A stretch of 64,000 bases of DNA, taken from NCBI GenBank assembly GCA_964016985.1, contig OZ024825.1, positions 37,695,557-37,759,556 on the forward strand, given 5' to 3'. The DNA is from Anodontia alba (Eukaryota; Mollusca; Bivalvia; Lucinida; Lucinidae). Positions 13,589-21,984 of the stretch are shown piece by piece. Each line of letters starts with the position of its first letter. The stretch's first letter is position 1. Both the position numbers and the translations under genes were made by a program. The notes under the pieces were generated by a model that worked only from the letters and a program-made list of their open reading frames with translations, did not search any database and was not told the origin of the DNA.

Positions 13589-16500
13589 AGCTGGTAGCAA
13601 CACTTAAGAAGTTCTATGGGAGACATCATGATCTGGTCAATCCCTATAATGTGGCAGTTTCCAGAATTGTTTCTGATGATTTTGCCAGTGACGAGCCTTG
13701 AGTAGACTTCAAGAATCCCGGGAATACGCTTGTACTTACATTTCCTTCGTTCAGGCCTATGGGCATGGTGGGCGAAGCTTGCTTAACAGTACTGATTACT
13801 ATCCGCGGACGCCTCATTACACTCTTTATTCTGGGTTCTGGGGTCCATGTCTATTGGTCTGATTCGTCATTTGTTTACGGATTTATGAGTTTGGATTATG
13901 GCTTGGGTACCATGACCACAACTATTTGTAGAAATATCTGAACAGACGCCGCGTTCTGCGACGTCTGATCTGGATCTACACTGTTTGCCAATGTTCCTTT
14001 AAGCTAGGCTTATATGGGTTAAGATCTTAAGCGACTTCACCAATGTTTCCTCGAGATGAGAACGAGCAAACAAATATTTTTTTTTCTATTTTAGAGCCCT
14101 CCAAATTACTTGTTTTTATTTTCTAACACTTTTGAGCTATTATAACATGTAAAGGCGGTTATGTTTGCTTTCAGGAATATTTGGCGTCCTCCAACCCGTC
14201 CTAACAGTAGACCTTGTTGGAACAGAGCATTTGGGGCCGGCTCTGGGCTTCTTATACACAGTAACTGCTGTCGGTGCAAGTATAGGCACACCTGTTGGAG
14301 GTAAACTGTTTTCTAGTTGATTTATAAATATATGTTAATTACACATAATCATAAGTAAGAGATCGACTGATTTAATCCTTTTGCTTTCGATCGACTCACA
14401 TTACATAGCCCAAAGTCATTTTGATGAGTTTTTCTGACCCATTTTAGACATTTGAAGGTCTGCAGACTAAAATGGGTTAAATCATCATTAAATACTGACT
14501 AATCTATAAATAAAGAATTAATATTTAAAAACTATATGTTAAATTTGGAGATTGGGTAATAGTTTTATGACTTACAAATGAATTCCCAGCTAGCATTCTA
14601 CGTAAATCTACATCGGGCCGTCATCGGCCCGTCAGCTACCCGGACGGGCCGATGACGGCCCGATATAGATTTATGTAGAATACTGACTGGGTTACTCATG
14701 TGTTTGCTGCAGATTGTTTTTCTTTAATCAGCTTACTTGCCAGCTAAGTAAACATACATTCTTAACCCATTTAAGCATAGCGTCCCATAAAAGGGACATT
14801 GGCAAACAGTGTAGACTCAGATCAGACGCAATATGGTGATAATAAAGACTAACCAGACACTCCTTTTATTAGAAATAGACTGGTCTAAAGAGTTAAGGTA
14901 GAAGAATCCACTCGGCATAAATGGGTTAATCATAGACAGTAAGATGGACTTACTGTCATATCAAGAGTCTCGATTAATCCGCGATTCCGATTCCGATGTT
15001 CTTTCTTTTATGTGTTCTGTGTTTCCAAAAAGCAACCTTTAAAGGTTTTATTTTTGCAAATTTTAAGGTTAAGTGTTGAAAGGAACGCAGAGGTCCGAAT
15101 GGTTAAGGTGAAAACGACAAGTTACCAACAGGTTAAAAAAGAATAAGAGTCACACAAGAGAAAAGTAAAGAACAAAAGGAAAGTGTAAACTGCTCCATGA
15201 TAGCTTAGCCTCTAAATGCCTTCGAGCACCTAAACTACAACCAAACTGCAGTACCTCGAACATCTTTGACCATGGAAATTTTATCTAGATAAAGTAATTT
15301 GAGCCACTTCGGGTTAATTATTATACAAGGTCAGGAGACAAATGGGTTTAATTTTGGGCTGTCTATTTTGATCTTCTACAAAATAACGGTATATTAAATA
15401 TACTCATAACAATAGTCTCGATGATTTGATGAGTACACAACAATCATTTTATGATAAAATAAGAGAAAAAACTCCTAAAAATATATTTGTTTTCTTGAAC
15501 TATGGGGAAGAATTTCCTAGGGACTCAAAAATGAATTCGAATCAGCCACGATAAACGAGCCATCGGTGTTTGAGTCATTAGCTCACCCCGAACACAGCTA
15601 TTGTGATCGCCCTGTGTCCTGCGTCCGTCGTGCGACGTCCATAATTTGCTTCAAATGACATCTCCTTGATAATTACTGGGCAGATTTCAACCAAAGTTGA
15701 TAGGATTGTTTCTTTGGAGGTCCTCTACAAAAATTGCTCAAATCGTTCAGTTCCGCTGCACAAAATGGCCACCAGCTAAAAATAGAAAAATCTTTAGACG
15801 ACTTCTCCTCCCAGGCCAGTGGCCCGATTTCAAAATAATTTCACAGAATGTTCCTTGGGTGACCCTCTACCAAAAATGCTAAAATAGTTTTGCTCTGCTG
15901 AGCAAACTGGCCACCAGAGCTAAAAATAGAAAAAAAAAAAACTTTAAACGACACCTCCTCCTAAGCCAATGGCCTGATTTCAAAATAATTTCACAGAAAT
16001 ATTCCTTGGGTGACCCTCTACCAAAATTGCTAAAATGGTTCCGCTCTGCTGAACAAAATGGCCGCCAAAACTTAAAATAGGAAAACCTTAAACACCATCT
16101 CCTCCTAGGCCAGTGACCTGATTTCAAAATAATTTCACAGAATTGTTCCTTGGGTGACCCGCTACCAAAATTGCTAAAACGGTTCCGCTCCGCCGAACAA
16201 AATGGCCGCCAGAGTTAAAATTAGAAAAATCTTTAAACGACATCTCCTCCTAGGCCAGCTGCCCGATTTCGAAATAATTTCACAGAAATGTTCCTCGTGT
16301 GACCCTCTAGCAAAATTATTAAAATAGTTCAGCTTTGCAGAATAAAAATGGCCGCCAAAACTTAAAATAGGGAAACCTTTAAACGCCATCTCCTCCTAGG
16401 CCAGTGACCTGATTTCAAAATAATTTCACAGAATTGTTTCTTGGGAGACCAATTACCAAAATTGCTAAAATGGTTTCACTCCGCTGAACAAAAAGGCCGC

Positions 16501-18950
16501 CAGAGCTAAAACTAGAAAAACCTTTAAACAACATCTCCTCCTAGGCCAGCTGCCCGATTTCAAAATAATTTCACAGAATTGTTTTTTGGGTGACCCTCTA
16601 CCAAATTATTAAAATGGTTCTGCTCTGCTGAACAAAATGGCCGCCTAAACTTAAAATAGGAAAACCTTAAACACCATCTCCTCCTAGGCCAGTGACCTGA
16701 TTTCAAAGTAATTTCACAGAATTGTTCCTTGGGTGACCCTCTACCAAAATTGCTAAAACGGTTCCGCTCCGCCGAACAAAATGGCCGCCAGAGTTAAAAT
16801 TAGAAAAATCTTTAAACGACATCTCCTCCTAGGCCAGCTGCCCGATTTCAAAATAATTTCACAGAAATGTTCCTCGTGTGACCTTCTAGCAAAATTGTTA
16901 AAATAGTTCAGCTTTGCAGAATAAAAATGGCCGCCAAAACTTAAAATAGGGAAACCTTTAAACGCCATCTCCTCCTAGGCCAGTGACCTGATTTCAAAAT
17001 AATTTCACGGAATTGTTTCTTGGGAGACCAATTACCAAAATTGCTAAAATGGTTTCACTCCGCTGAACAAAAAGGCCGCCAGAGCTTAAACTAGAAAAAC
17101 CTTTAAACGACATCTCATCCTAGGCCAGCTGCCCGATTTCAAAATAATTTCACAGAATTGTTTTTTGGGTGACCCTCTACCAAATTATTAAAATGGTTCT
17201 GCTCTGCTGAACAAACTGGCCACCAGAGCTAAAAATAGAAAAAAAAAACTTTAAACGACATCTCCTCCTAAGCCAATGGCCTGATTTCAAAATAATTTCA
17301 CAGAAATATTCCTTGGGTGACCCTCTTCCAAAATTGCTAAAAAGGTTCCGCTCTGCTGAACAAAATGGCCACCAGTTAAAAATAAGAAAACCTTTAAACG
17401 ACATCTCCTCCTTGGCCAATGGCCCACTTTCAAAATAATTTCACAGAAATGTTCCTTTGGTGACCCGCTACCAAAATTGCTAAAACGGTTCCGCTCCGCC
17501 GAACAAAATGGCCGCCAGAGTTAAAAATAGAAAAAAATCTTTAAACGACATCTCCTCTTAGGCCAGTTGCCCGATTTCAAAATAATTTCACAGAAATATT
17601 CCTCGTGTGACCCTCTAGCAAAATTGCTAAAATAGTTCAGCTTTGCAGAATAAAATGGCCACCAAAACTTAAAATAGGAAAACCTTTAAACGACATCTCC
17701 TAGGCCAATGGCCCGATTTCAATATAATTTCATAGAAATGTGACCCTCTTCCAAAATTGCTAAAATGGTTCCGCTCCGCAGCCAGATATTAAAGTAGAAC
17801 ATCTTTAAACGAATGATTTTTTATCGTATCTCAGCATTAATGTTGCCAACAATAAGTCAGAGATACGATAAAAACTCATTTCAATTTTGATCCAGTTCAA
17901 AAATGAGAGACTAACTGAAATTTTCAGGCTGTCAGATGCCACATTTTATGATCGTATTATCAATTCATAAAACCTTTCTTGGATAAAAAAAATGTCTATT
18001 TTTGAAAGTAGGTTGCTGCGACCTATATTTGCCTAAACCTACCATAGCAAGCACCGACAGACTTGCAATGTTCGTCGCAACATGAGAATATAAACAGTCG
18101 AAGCTCGTTATCTCGACTCTGCTTATCTCGAATGACTGATTATCTCGCAGTGAAAAATCTGGTGCCTGTTTTAACATGGAACTCTTAACAAGAGGCAACA
18201 ATATATTGTGGAAAAGGGGAGAAATTGCTCACAAGGAGCAATTTCTCCTCTTTTCCACAATATTTTCAAACAAATTACATATAACTTTGTGAAATGTGGT
18301 CGCTAGATTTATTTTTTCCTCAATTCTGCAAACCTGGTATGTCGAGGTACGAATATCTCGAAGTACTTCAGTGAGTCCCTTGGACTTCGAGATAACGAGA
18401 TCGGCCGTACATTTTACATTCGGAGCTTGCAGCGAATTCTCAGCGTACTTATATAATAGTCTTCAAAGTCTGCATGAAGAATAATAGATTCTGAAAGGAA
18501 TGATCTTGCGAGCAATGAACACGCACACAGAAAACAAATCCTATGTGTTGAATTTCTTCTCGGCCAGACTTGATCCAATGTTTTCCAAATATTTCCTAGC
18601 AAAGACGCTGGTCATACTCAGGATGCACATACTTATCTGGGAGCATATTTGTCCTAATATATATATATCACGTCGCGGCTCAGTTGTAATGATGCCTGCC
18701 GCTACATTATTCATCATCTGTATAATTTGTCTATCTTTCAGGTTGGCTAAAGGATGTGACAGGAAATTATGATAGTTCGTTTTACTTTGCTGGTGCATGT
18801 TTTCTGTCAGCTGGCCTTGTGTCTTCTCTTATTCCTGTACTTCAGTGTTGTAAACAATCAGGACACGTGACTATAAATGACTCTTCTAATAAGACAAATG
18901 CAGCTGAGAATGGCATTTACGTAACAACGCTTTCAACTTACCGTTCATAG
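1660..18950 (+). CDS. Monocarboxylate transporter-like protein (SLC16/MFS), gene 1, whole coding span
   Basis: Plus-strand gene with coding exons 1660-1840, 4150-4293, about 7400-7659, possibly 7863-7889, 9134-9514, 14175-14300 and 18742-18950. All junctions are GT-AG and phase 1. The joined product is about 440 residues, the usual size for the 12-helix SLC16 family, which carries lactate, pyruvate or related small acids across membranes with protons. Supporting sequence: an N-terminal helix with LGSFVLHFLYFGIPQSFGV, the family signature around GRRTVAYGIASSGAAAG after helix 4, SWCIDAYGWRGCF before helix 6, a hydrophilic central loop, then the C-terminal half with SLAGIGSIVSRVLVG and WLKDVTGNYDSSFYFAGA. 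The Asp-Gly-Gly-Trp/Tyr-Gly-Trp motif usual before helix 1 is missing. Substrate cannot be told. The 5' part of exon 3 is not found, so the locus may be damaged. A paralogue lies at 45742-55788 on the other strand. Confidence 0.8.
1894..2170 (+). mobile_element. Family-A MITE, copy A3
   Basis: Full-length copy in the first intron of gene 1, 53 bp past the exon 1 donor. Both termini and the core hairpin (GAACCGCCTTGATGAGGCGG) are present. Confidence 0.85.
2225..2960 (-). repeat. Dispersed retroelement tail (related copies at 34095 and 63380)
   Basis: Shares GGAAGGCAATGATCAGGAAT, a CTTGGAACGGTCAG block, a poly-G stretch, GTGGCCACAA and a CTCCGAGAA block with 63380-64000, and its first part with 34095-34245. 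Read on the minus strand, the block CTGACCGTTCCAAG and what follows parallels the Penelope-like 3' tail (CTGACCGTTCTAAGGCGG), so it may be the tail of a third lineage. A GT/G-rich microsatellite lies at 2564-2610. Confidence 0.5.
3135..3645. repeat. Degenerate tandem repeat, period about 65-70 bp
   Basis: Units contain CAATCAATGGTCGTACTGTG, TAACAGAATTCACTCCGCTA and TGAAACAAAAATATGC. About seven diverged copies lie in intron 1 of gene 1. Confidence 0.7.
3989..4096. mobile_element. Family-B foldback element
   Basis: Almost perfect palindrome: CCAGCTAGCATTCTATATAA, ATCTATAGCGGGCCGTTATC and GGCCCGTC, a short loop, then the complement to GTAGAATGCTTACTGGG. It lies just before gene 1 exon 2. Confidence 0.8.
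4150..4293 (+). CDS. Gene 1 coding exon 2 (helices 2-3)
   Basis: Acceptor ATTTCCAG ends at 4149 and the donor CAG/GTGCGT follows 4293. The 144-nt exon is phase 1 at both ends and reads GLISGIMVSAYGACVTTIAG then LLMTVGMVASGFVTSPYLL, two Gly/Ala-rich helices as in other SLC16 proteins. It completes the Gly codon split with exon 1. A palindromic family-B element lies about 55 bp upstream of the acceptor. Confidence 0.8.
4962..5470 (+). mobile_element. Family-A MITE, rearranged tandem pair (A4/A5)
   Basis: A4 (4962-5145) has the left end and core but stops at TTTTGAGCAG. A 66-bp spacer (GCGCAATTGAAAGCTGCCAG ...) follows, then A5 (5213-5470) begins inside the element and keeps the right end. The spacer recurs at 5718-5785, so this is a partial tandem duplication that caught flanking DNA. 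A poly-A tract (5688-5712) lies before the second spacer copy. Confidence 0.75.
5888..6167 (-). mobile_element. Family-A MITE, copy A6
   Basis: Reverse-orientation full copy in the gene 1 exon 2-3 intron, with ATTACGAAAACACGCCTATT at the left and TTTTTCGTGATGA at the right. Confidence 0.85.
6967..6997. repeat. Poly-T tract, about 31 bp
   Basis: Uninterrupted T run in a gene 1 intron. Similar A or T runs of 20-45 bases lie near 10107-10128, 11168-11220, 13558-13587, 27038-27060, 27625-27660, 31171-31190, 32492-32515 and 58317-58351. Confidence 0.9.
7400..7659 (+). CDS. Gene 1 coding exon 3 (family signature; 5' end unresolved)
   Basis: Reads ...SNVIIVNEEFTGRRTVAYG, then a Gly/Ala-rich helix and YGWRGCFTLMGGLYLQC, ending at donor ACAG/GTAATA after 7659 in phase 1. 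It aligns along its length with the 270-nt exon 55519-55788 of gene 2. In gene 2 the exon opens with Gly-Phe-Gly-Ala-Ser-Phe-Leu; here those codons and a phase-1 acceptor are missing. An in-frame stop lies at 7371, and the only in-phase AG (7436-7437) would remove part of the signature. Repeat sequence fills about 7286-7400, so the start given is approximate. Confidence 0.65.
7863..7889 (+). CDS. Possible 27-nt micro-exon of gene 1
   Basis: TATATATTCAG precedes 7863 and a GTAAGA donor follows 7889. The enclosed 27 nt are a multiple of three, have no stop, and add EIALNNHDI in frame between exon 3 and the 9134 exon, in the long central cytoplasmic loop where insertions are tolerated. Skipping it also keeps the frame, so it could be a cassette exon. 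The prediction rests on splice sites and phase alone. Confidence 0.35.
7890..9133 (+). other. Gene 1 intron, no gene seen
   Basis: Contains a degenerate foldback at 8030-8135 (ACGAAAACATCTATTGTGGG ... AAACGTTTTCTTGG) that recalls family A, an (ATA)n tract near 8215 and repeated GATGGCGGACGTCA text near 8473 and 8757. No exon supported. Confidence 0.5.
9134..9514 (+). CDS. Gene 1 coding exon 5 (central loop and helices 7-10)
   Basis: Acceptor CCTTGTAG ends at 9133 and donor AACAG/GTAAGT follows 9514. The 381-nt exon is phase 1 at both ends. It covers the end of the hydrophilic loop (TGIPASQRIRKYLSFF), helix 7 (YVAYFIPYSLLYNMM), the loop GGQTKNYSS, helix 8 (LALSLAGIGSIVSRVLVG), and helices 9-10 around FWQFLLYGIFYGVG. 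Its counterpart 52667-53047 in gene 2 has exactly the same length and clear similarity throughout. Confidence 0.88.
10160..10345. repeat. Dispersed repeat, inverted partner of 62400-62605
   Basis: CTAGCCTCTTAAAACTGTAA ... TCGACGATTGAAAAACGAAA ... TTAACTTTCCCCACTCTTTC is matched on the other strand at 62400-62605. Function unknown. Confidence 0.6.
10640..11245 (+). repeat. Dispersed repeat, inverted partner of 37020-37780
   Basis: CAGCAGTGATTTACTGAGAC, a CCAGTTGGCGTTTTTGAGGA block, AAACCACGCCTCCTGAAATT and GATTACGGAGAAATAATTCA all recur on the other strand in the 36865-37829 element. It ends in a long A/C-interrupted poly-A tract (11168-11220). The block contains no ORF. Confidence 0.6.
11361..11473. 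repeat. Family-H element fragment with T-run in its loop
   Basis: GAAAACAGTGTAGACCTTGA-TCAGACGCCG, a run of 14 T, then GCGTCTGATCTGGGTCTACA and ACTTTTATGGGACGC, ending at TTAA. Confidence 0.55.
11780..12145. repeat. Family-H element, larger copy
   Basis: TTGTAGTCTGGAAACCCATA leads into the palindrome GCAAACAGTGCAGACCCAGA-TCAGACGCCGC and complement (to about 11903), then CTGACATACCTAAAATCGAA. The flanks match 43262-43440. Confidence 0.5.
12510..13349 (+). mobile_element. Penelope-like element, 3'-terminal copy
   Basis: Starts inside the C-terminal coding region of the same element as 56961-58950: GISEPEFYADLVYRFRNIVG, SEQFRKLINRYKRIGYSLD, IMRQTARLVVN, with a stop near 12768. It then carries the complete 3' tail (TGGGTTTGGGCTTGACGATA ... 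CTGGACTTTTCTCTTACC). Truncation at the 5' end is normal for target-primed insertion. It lies in the intron between gene 1 exons 5 and 6. Confidence 0.75.
13353..13935 (+). mobile_element. Second Penelope-like lineage, C-terminal RT fragment and 3' tail
   Basis: Directly follows the previous copy. Coding text: LYDKRGDFNFPIVNYPFQSS, AYGVYVLQLIRYARACSNY, LTTKLLSQ, then KKFYGRHHDLVNPYNV and a TGA at 13699-13701. It is homologous to but clearly diverged from the 56961-58950 element (FDFDIV-type block). A run of about 30 A at 13558-13587 adds a poly-Lys stretch. The 3' tail (13702-13935), with CTATCCGCGGACGCC and TATGGCTTGGGTACCATGAC, recurs at 63044-63200. Confidence 0.65.
13939..13989. repeat. 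Family-H palindrome fragment
   Basis: TGAACAGACGCCGCGTTCTG followed by CGACGTCTGATCTGGATCTA and CACTGTTTGC; the left arm is short. It abuts the second Penelope-like tail. Confidence 0.55.
14175..14300 (+). CDS. Gene 1 coding exon 6 (helix 11)
   Basis: Acceptor TTGCTTTCAG ends at 14174 and donor TTGGAG/GTAAAC follows 14300. The 126-nt exon is phase 1 at both ends. It reads GIFGVLQPVLTVDLVG then LGPALGFLYTVTAVGASIG and TPVGG, the helix 10-11 segment of SLC16 proteins. The matching gene 2 exon 47249-47374 is also exactly 126 nt. Confidence 0.85.
14583..14691. mobile_element. Family-B foldback element, second copy
   Basis: Same design as 3989-4096: CCCAGCTAGCATTCTACGTA, GGGCCGTCATCGGCCCGTC and its complement, ending GAATACTGACTGGG. 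It lies in the last intron of gene 1. Confidence 0.8.
14692..15574 (+). other. Gene 1 intron, no gene seen
   Basis: Mostly unique AT-rich DNA with a family-H fragment near 14760-14930 (ACCCATTTAAGCATAGCGTC ... CATAAATGGGTTAA). No coding potential seen. Confidence 0.5.
15575..17795. repeat. Tandem array of about 145-bp monomers with four-unit higher-order repeat
   Basis: Monomers carry AACAAAATGGCCGCCAGAGC, AAACGACATCTCCTCCTAGG, GATTTCAAAATAATTTCACA and GGGTGACCCTCTACCAAAAT. There are about 15 copies at about 145-bp spacing. 16174-16389 and 16753-16968 are almost identical, 579 bp (four monomers) apart. The lead-in at 15580-15650 has GAGCTATTGTGATC-like and CGTCCGTCG motifs typical of pearl/Helitron-like elements. 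Open frames across it are repeat artefacts. Confidence 0.8.
18093..18410. mobile_element. Family-D MITE in last intron of gene 1
   Basis: Ends ACAGTCGAAGCTCGTTATCT and CGAGATAACGAGATCGGCCG. The central hairpin is GGAGAAATTGCTCACAAGGA with its complement. It lies 331 bp before the terminal exon acceptor. Confidence 0.75.
18742..18950 (+). CDS. Gene 1 terminal coding exon (helix 12 and C-tail)
   Basis: Acceptor CTATCTTTCAG ends at 18741. The exon reads GWLKDVTGNYDSSFYFAGA, then helix 12 (CFLSAGLVSSLIPVLQCC) and a polar 30-residue tail, with stop TAG at 18948-18950. The YD/YxSSFYFAGA block before helix 12 is characteristic of SLC16 C-termini and aligns with gene 2 at 45742-45977. The tail is short and polar and ends STYRS. 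A family-G repeat begins about 60 bp downstream, inside the likely 3' UTR. Confidence 0.85.
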
Positions 18951-19008
18951 CCAGGAAATTTATCTTTAACCTTTACCCCTCTCCTCACCCCCTCTCTTAC
19001 CAGCAGAC

Positions 19009-19148
19009 GACAAATTTGTGATATTTGTTTTCTTTTCCCAAAAAACAGGATTTGACATTTCATGCAATGGAGACAGTTTGCAATAAATGTCAAATTCAGT
19101 TTTCTGGGAAAAATAAAAATAAAATATTTCCAAATGTCGTCTGCTGAA
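19009..19148. repeat. Family-G palindromic repeat in the likely 3' UTR of gene 1
   Basis: CAGCAGACGACAAATTTGTG at the left and CCAAATGTCGTCTGCTG at the right. The interior GACATTTCATGCAATGGAGA matches 52490-52632. It starts 58 bp after the stop codon. Confidence 0.6.
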
Positions 19149-20135
19149 AATTCTACCCATTAAGATCCTAGGCCAAAATACAAACGATATTTTAAAGTAC
19201 GGTAAGATCTCACAAAATCTCACAGTATTCGAGATTTTATTCCTGTCACAGTTCAGGGGAAATGGATACACTTTCATCTGGAGCCACTCCTGTCAAAATT
19301 GTTTTACCTCCCTCCCTTTGGAAGTAAATTCATTCGTTTTACAGTAGACCCCTTTTCAGAAGCGGCTTGAGGCGAAGGGTACAGGGAATTAATTATTTTT
19401 CCCAGAGAGCTTTATTGTCGTAAGAGTTCATTTCAGGGTATGGCTGGGCTTCCAAGTCTTGTCTTAATTCAAAGACCAGGATTAGCACAGCAAAATAAAT
19501 AAGGAAAAGACACAACTATCACAAGCACTTTCTGGGATTTTAGGAAGCTGAATGTTGCAACCCAATAATTTGCAGGTATCAATAATTGAAACTTTGAAAT
19601 TTCACCATTTCTTCTTTTGGATCCAGCAAGCACAAATAGAAACATTTATTTCTTTGAAGCAGTCTGGAATTTACACATAAACATTATTTTCTTCAAATTA
19701 GAATAATAAGTTTTAATTCATCTTTACTATTGACCAATTACAGGCCGCCTAACACAAAATAACTACCCTGGGATTGCTCTTTTTTTTACCAGTCAGCAAT
19801 CCTAACACAATTTTTTTCCCTGTGCCCCGAACGGATAGCAAGCAGGAAGTCAAAAACATTGTCTCGCTTTTTAAGCATTATCGGAAAATCTGTCGTATGT
19901 ATCCAGAATACACAATATTTTAAAGAGGATAAACGGAAACAATGTGGGCGGATTCAAAGAGGGTTCGGAGATTTCAATCGAAGCCCCTTTGACTCAAAAT
20001 TCAATTTTCATGGGGCAGTTTGGATAAATTTGATAAATTTGGGATACCGTATTAACTCTAAATATTCACATCCCTTTCTCTTTACCTTATACTTCTCCAA
20101 TTTACTGTTAATGTGTGTAAAATTGCTGCATGAGT
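19149..20135. other. Intergenic, no gene seen
   Basis: Downstream of gene 1. Holds CCTCCCTTTGGAAGTAAATTC-type repeat text near 19310 and AT-rich sequence. A short open frame at 19859-20149 has no recognisable features and I do not call it. Confidence 0.4.
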
Positions 20136-20203
20136 TGCAAACAGTGTAGACCCTGATCAGACGCCGCCTTCTGCGACGTCTGATCTGGGTATATACTGTT
20201 TGC
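20136..20203. repeat. Family-H palindrome (piggyBac-MITE core)
   Basis: GCAAACAGTGTAGACCCTGA-TCAGACGCCG and the complement, ending ACTGTTTGC. The same core lies in the TTAA-flanked nested MITE at 42948-43153. Confidence 0.65.
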
Positions 20204-20712
20204 TCATACGTGGAGAAAGTACGATACTTTGATTAAATCGACCCCCTCAGAAATCATCCTGGATCCGCCTCTGACTGTGGATAAAATTCTTTCGCATATG
20301 CGAAAAGTTATCCAGCCCTACTTGTGCCTTAAACATGTAGACAGACTGTCCTGATACAAAGACGGGAGTATTTTTATGACCTATAACATCTCCGAAGGTG
20401 TGTAGTCATAGCGGACCGATGAAAGTTGTACGAAGCAGGACGAAGGCGATGACAAGATGACATTAACGTATCAGTAGGAGCGCGAACTCACGATTGCTGT
20501 ATTGTGAGACAAGAGCTAAATCTCGCAGCCAGCTTGGACTAGCACAGCTTGGTCTTGAACATCAACAGGTTCTTCGCATAAGAGAAAACTGTCATGCATG
20601 TCTGACATTTTTTCATATTTCTGCTCAAAACATAGATTTCGGGTACAGTAGAATACATCAATGGATGAGACAATGTAATGCCAGTATATTAAACACCTAT
20701 ATTAAATTAATA

Positions 20713-21049
20713 TAGTCAAACCTCAATAGCTCGAACACCAATACTCGTTTACCATGGCTAATTCGAACTCGTTTTTGAGTCCCTACGAAATTCTCCCGAT
20801 AGCTCAAGAAAACGTGTTTAGGAAAATTTTCTTATTTTATCTTGGCATTACATGTTGTTTGTACTCATTAGAATCGCCTCATTGAGGCGATTCTAATGAG
20901 TACACTCAGCATACAATTATTATATAGAAGATCTAAAAGACTTCCTTAAAGTATCCCCATTTGCTTCCAGACCTGGCGTCATGATCCTCAGTGGCTCGAA
21001 TAAATTTCCATGGCCCGAAAGATGTTCGAGCCATTGAAGTTTAACTGTA
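20713..21049. mobile_element. Family-F MITE (TCGAAC type)
   Basis: Ends TAGTCAAACCTCAATAGCTC and GAGCCATTGAAGTTTAACTGTA are imperfect inverted repeats. The centre is the hairpin GTACTCATTAGAATCGCCTC-ATTGAGGCGATTCTAATGAG. The layout recalls Tc1/mariner-derived MITEs. Confidence 0.75.
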
Positions 21050-21143
21050 TGTATACACAACTCTAAATAAGGTGCTTTATGTCAGTCAAATTGCATATTG
21101 TTTCATCGGTGTTTGTTCGCTAGCAATACCTTCTAACGTACGT

Positions 21144-21473
21144 ATACAGCAAACACTCCAATGCCCATTTATCTTGGTTGATTCGAACTCGCCTATGTCA
21201 CTAGAAAACCTTTTGTTAGCTCAAGAAAACAAATATTTAGGGATATTTTAGGGAAATGTTCGTATTTTATCATAAATATATATACATGAGGCGATTCTAA
21301 TGAGTAGCCACAACATATCATTATTTTATAGAAGGGCGAAAATACATTCCTAAAATGCCTCCATTTGCCGTCTGACCTGACGCTATGATTAATCATCAGC
21401 TGCTAGAAATATCCGTGTTCAGTACCAGTTTCTATTGTCCCAAAGATTTTCGAGCCATTGAAGCATGACTGTG
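21144..21473. mobile_element. Family-F MITE, diverged copy
   Basis: TACAGCAAACACTCCAATGC at the left, GAGCCATTGAAGCATGACTG at the right. One arm of the central hairpin is lost (GAGGCGATTCTAATGAGTAG remains). Confidence 0.65.
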
Positions 21474-21756
21474 ACAGATGTAGAATGTGATGAGAAAAAA
21501 AATAAGAACGAAACAAGAAGTGACCCTTGAAAGCACACTGTCTCAAAACATAGGCTTACCAATGCGCCGAAAGCATTATAAGAAATGTGAGACTGAAAAC
21601 GACATTAAGCGACAAAACGAACATAGAGTAACCACCATAGAGGAACAGCATCGGAATGGTCAGTAGTTAATAAGACTACTATGGGGCTGAAGTGGAATGG
21701 CTGCTGCATGTAAATGGCTTATGGAATGACAGGCAGCTTTGTTAACATTGTCATGC

Positions 21757-21857
21757 CGCCCTCCTGAAAAGATATCTTCTCTAAAGGAAAGAATTTGCTC
21801 CCAAGGGGGAGCAAATTCTTTCCTTTAGAGTAGATATCTTTTCAGGAGTGACAGTAT
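21757..21857. repeat. Foldback element
   Basis: CTCCTGAAAAGATATCTTCT with AAAGGAAAGAATTTGCTCCC, and its complement to ATCTTTTCAGGAGTGACAG. Related text lies near 11640-11750, 19310-19390 and 35820-35900. Confidence 0.65.
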
Positions 21858-21984
21858 TTCCTTTTAGAAAGGATCCCATTTTAGAAGTGGCTTAGTGTGC
21901 AGGAAAACAACAAGAAGCCACAAAAGTTGCCTTACTTGTAAATCATGGCGGAAAAAACTGCCAAGTGTATCCTGTCCCTTAAAC

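Noticed and set aside
15697..17419. Several short open frames with similar proteins in the 145-bp array
   Set aside because: They are the same monomer translated repeatedly, broken at unit boundaries, with no stable frame over the array.
18500..18798. Overlapping open frames just upstream of the gene 1 terminal exon
   Set aside because: Intron sequence and shadow of the exon in other frames; the splice acceptor at 18741 and SLC16 homology define the real coding region.
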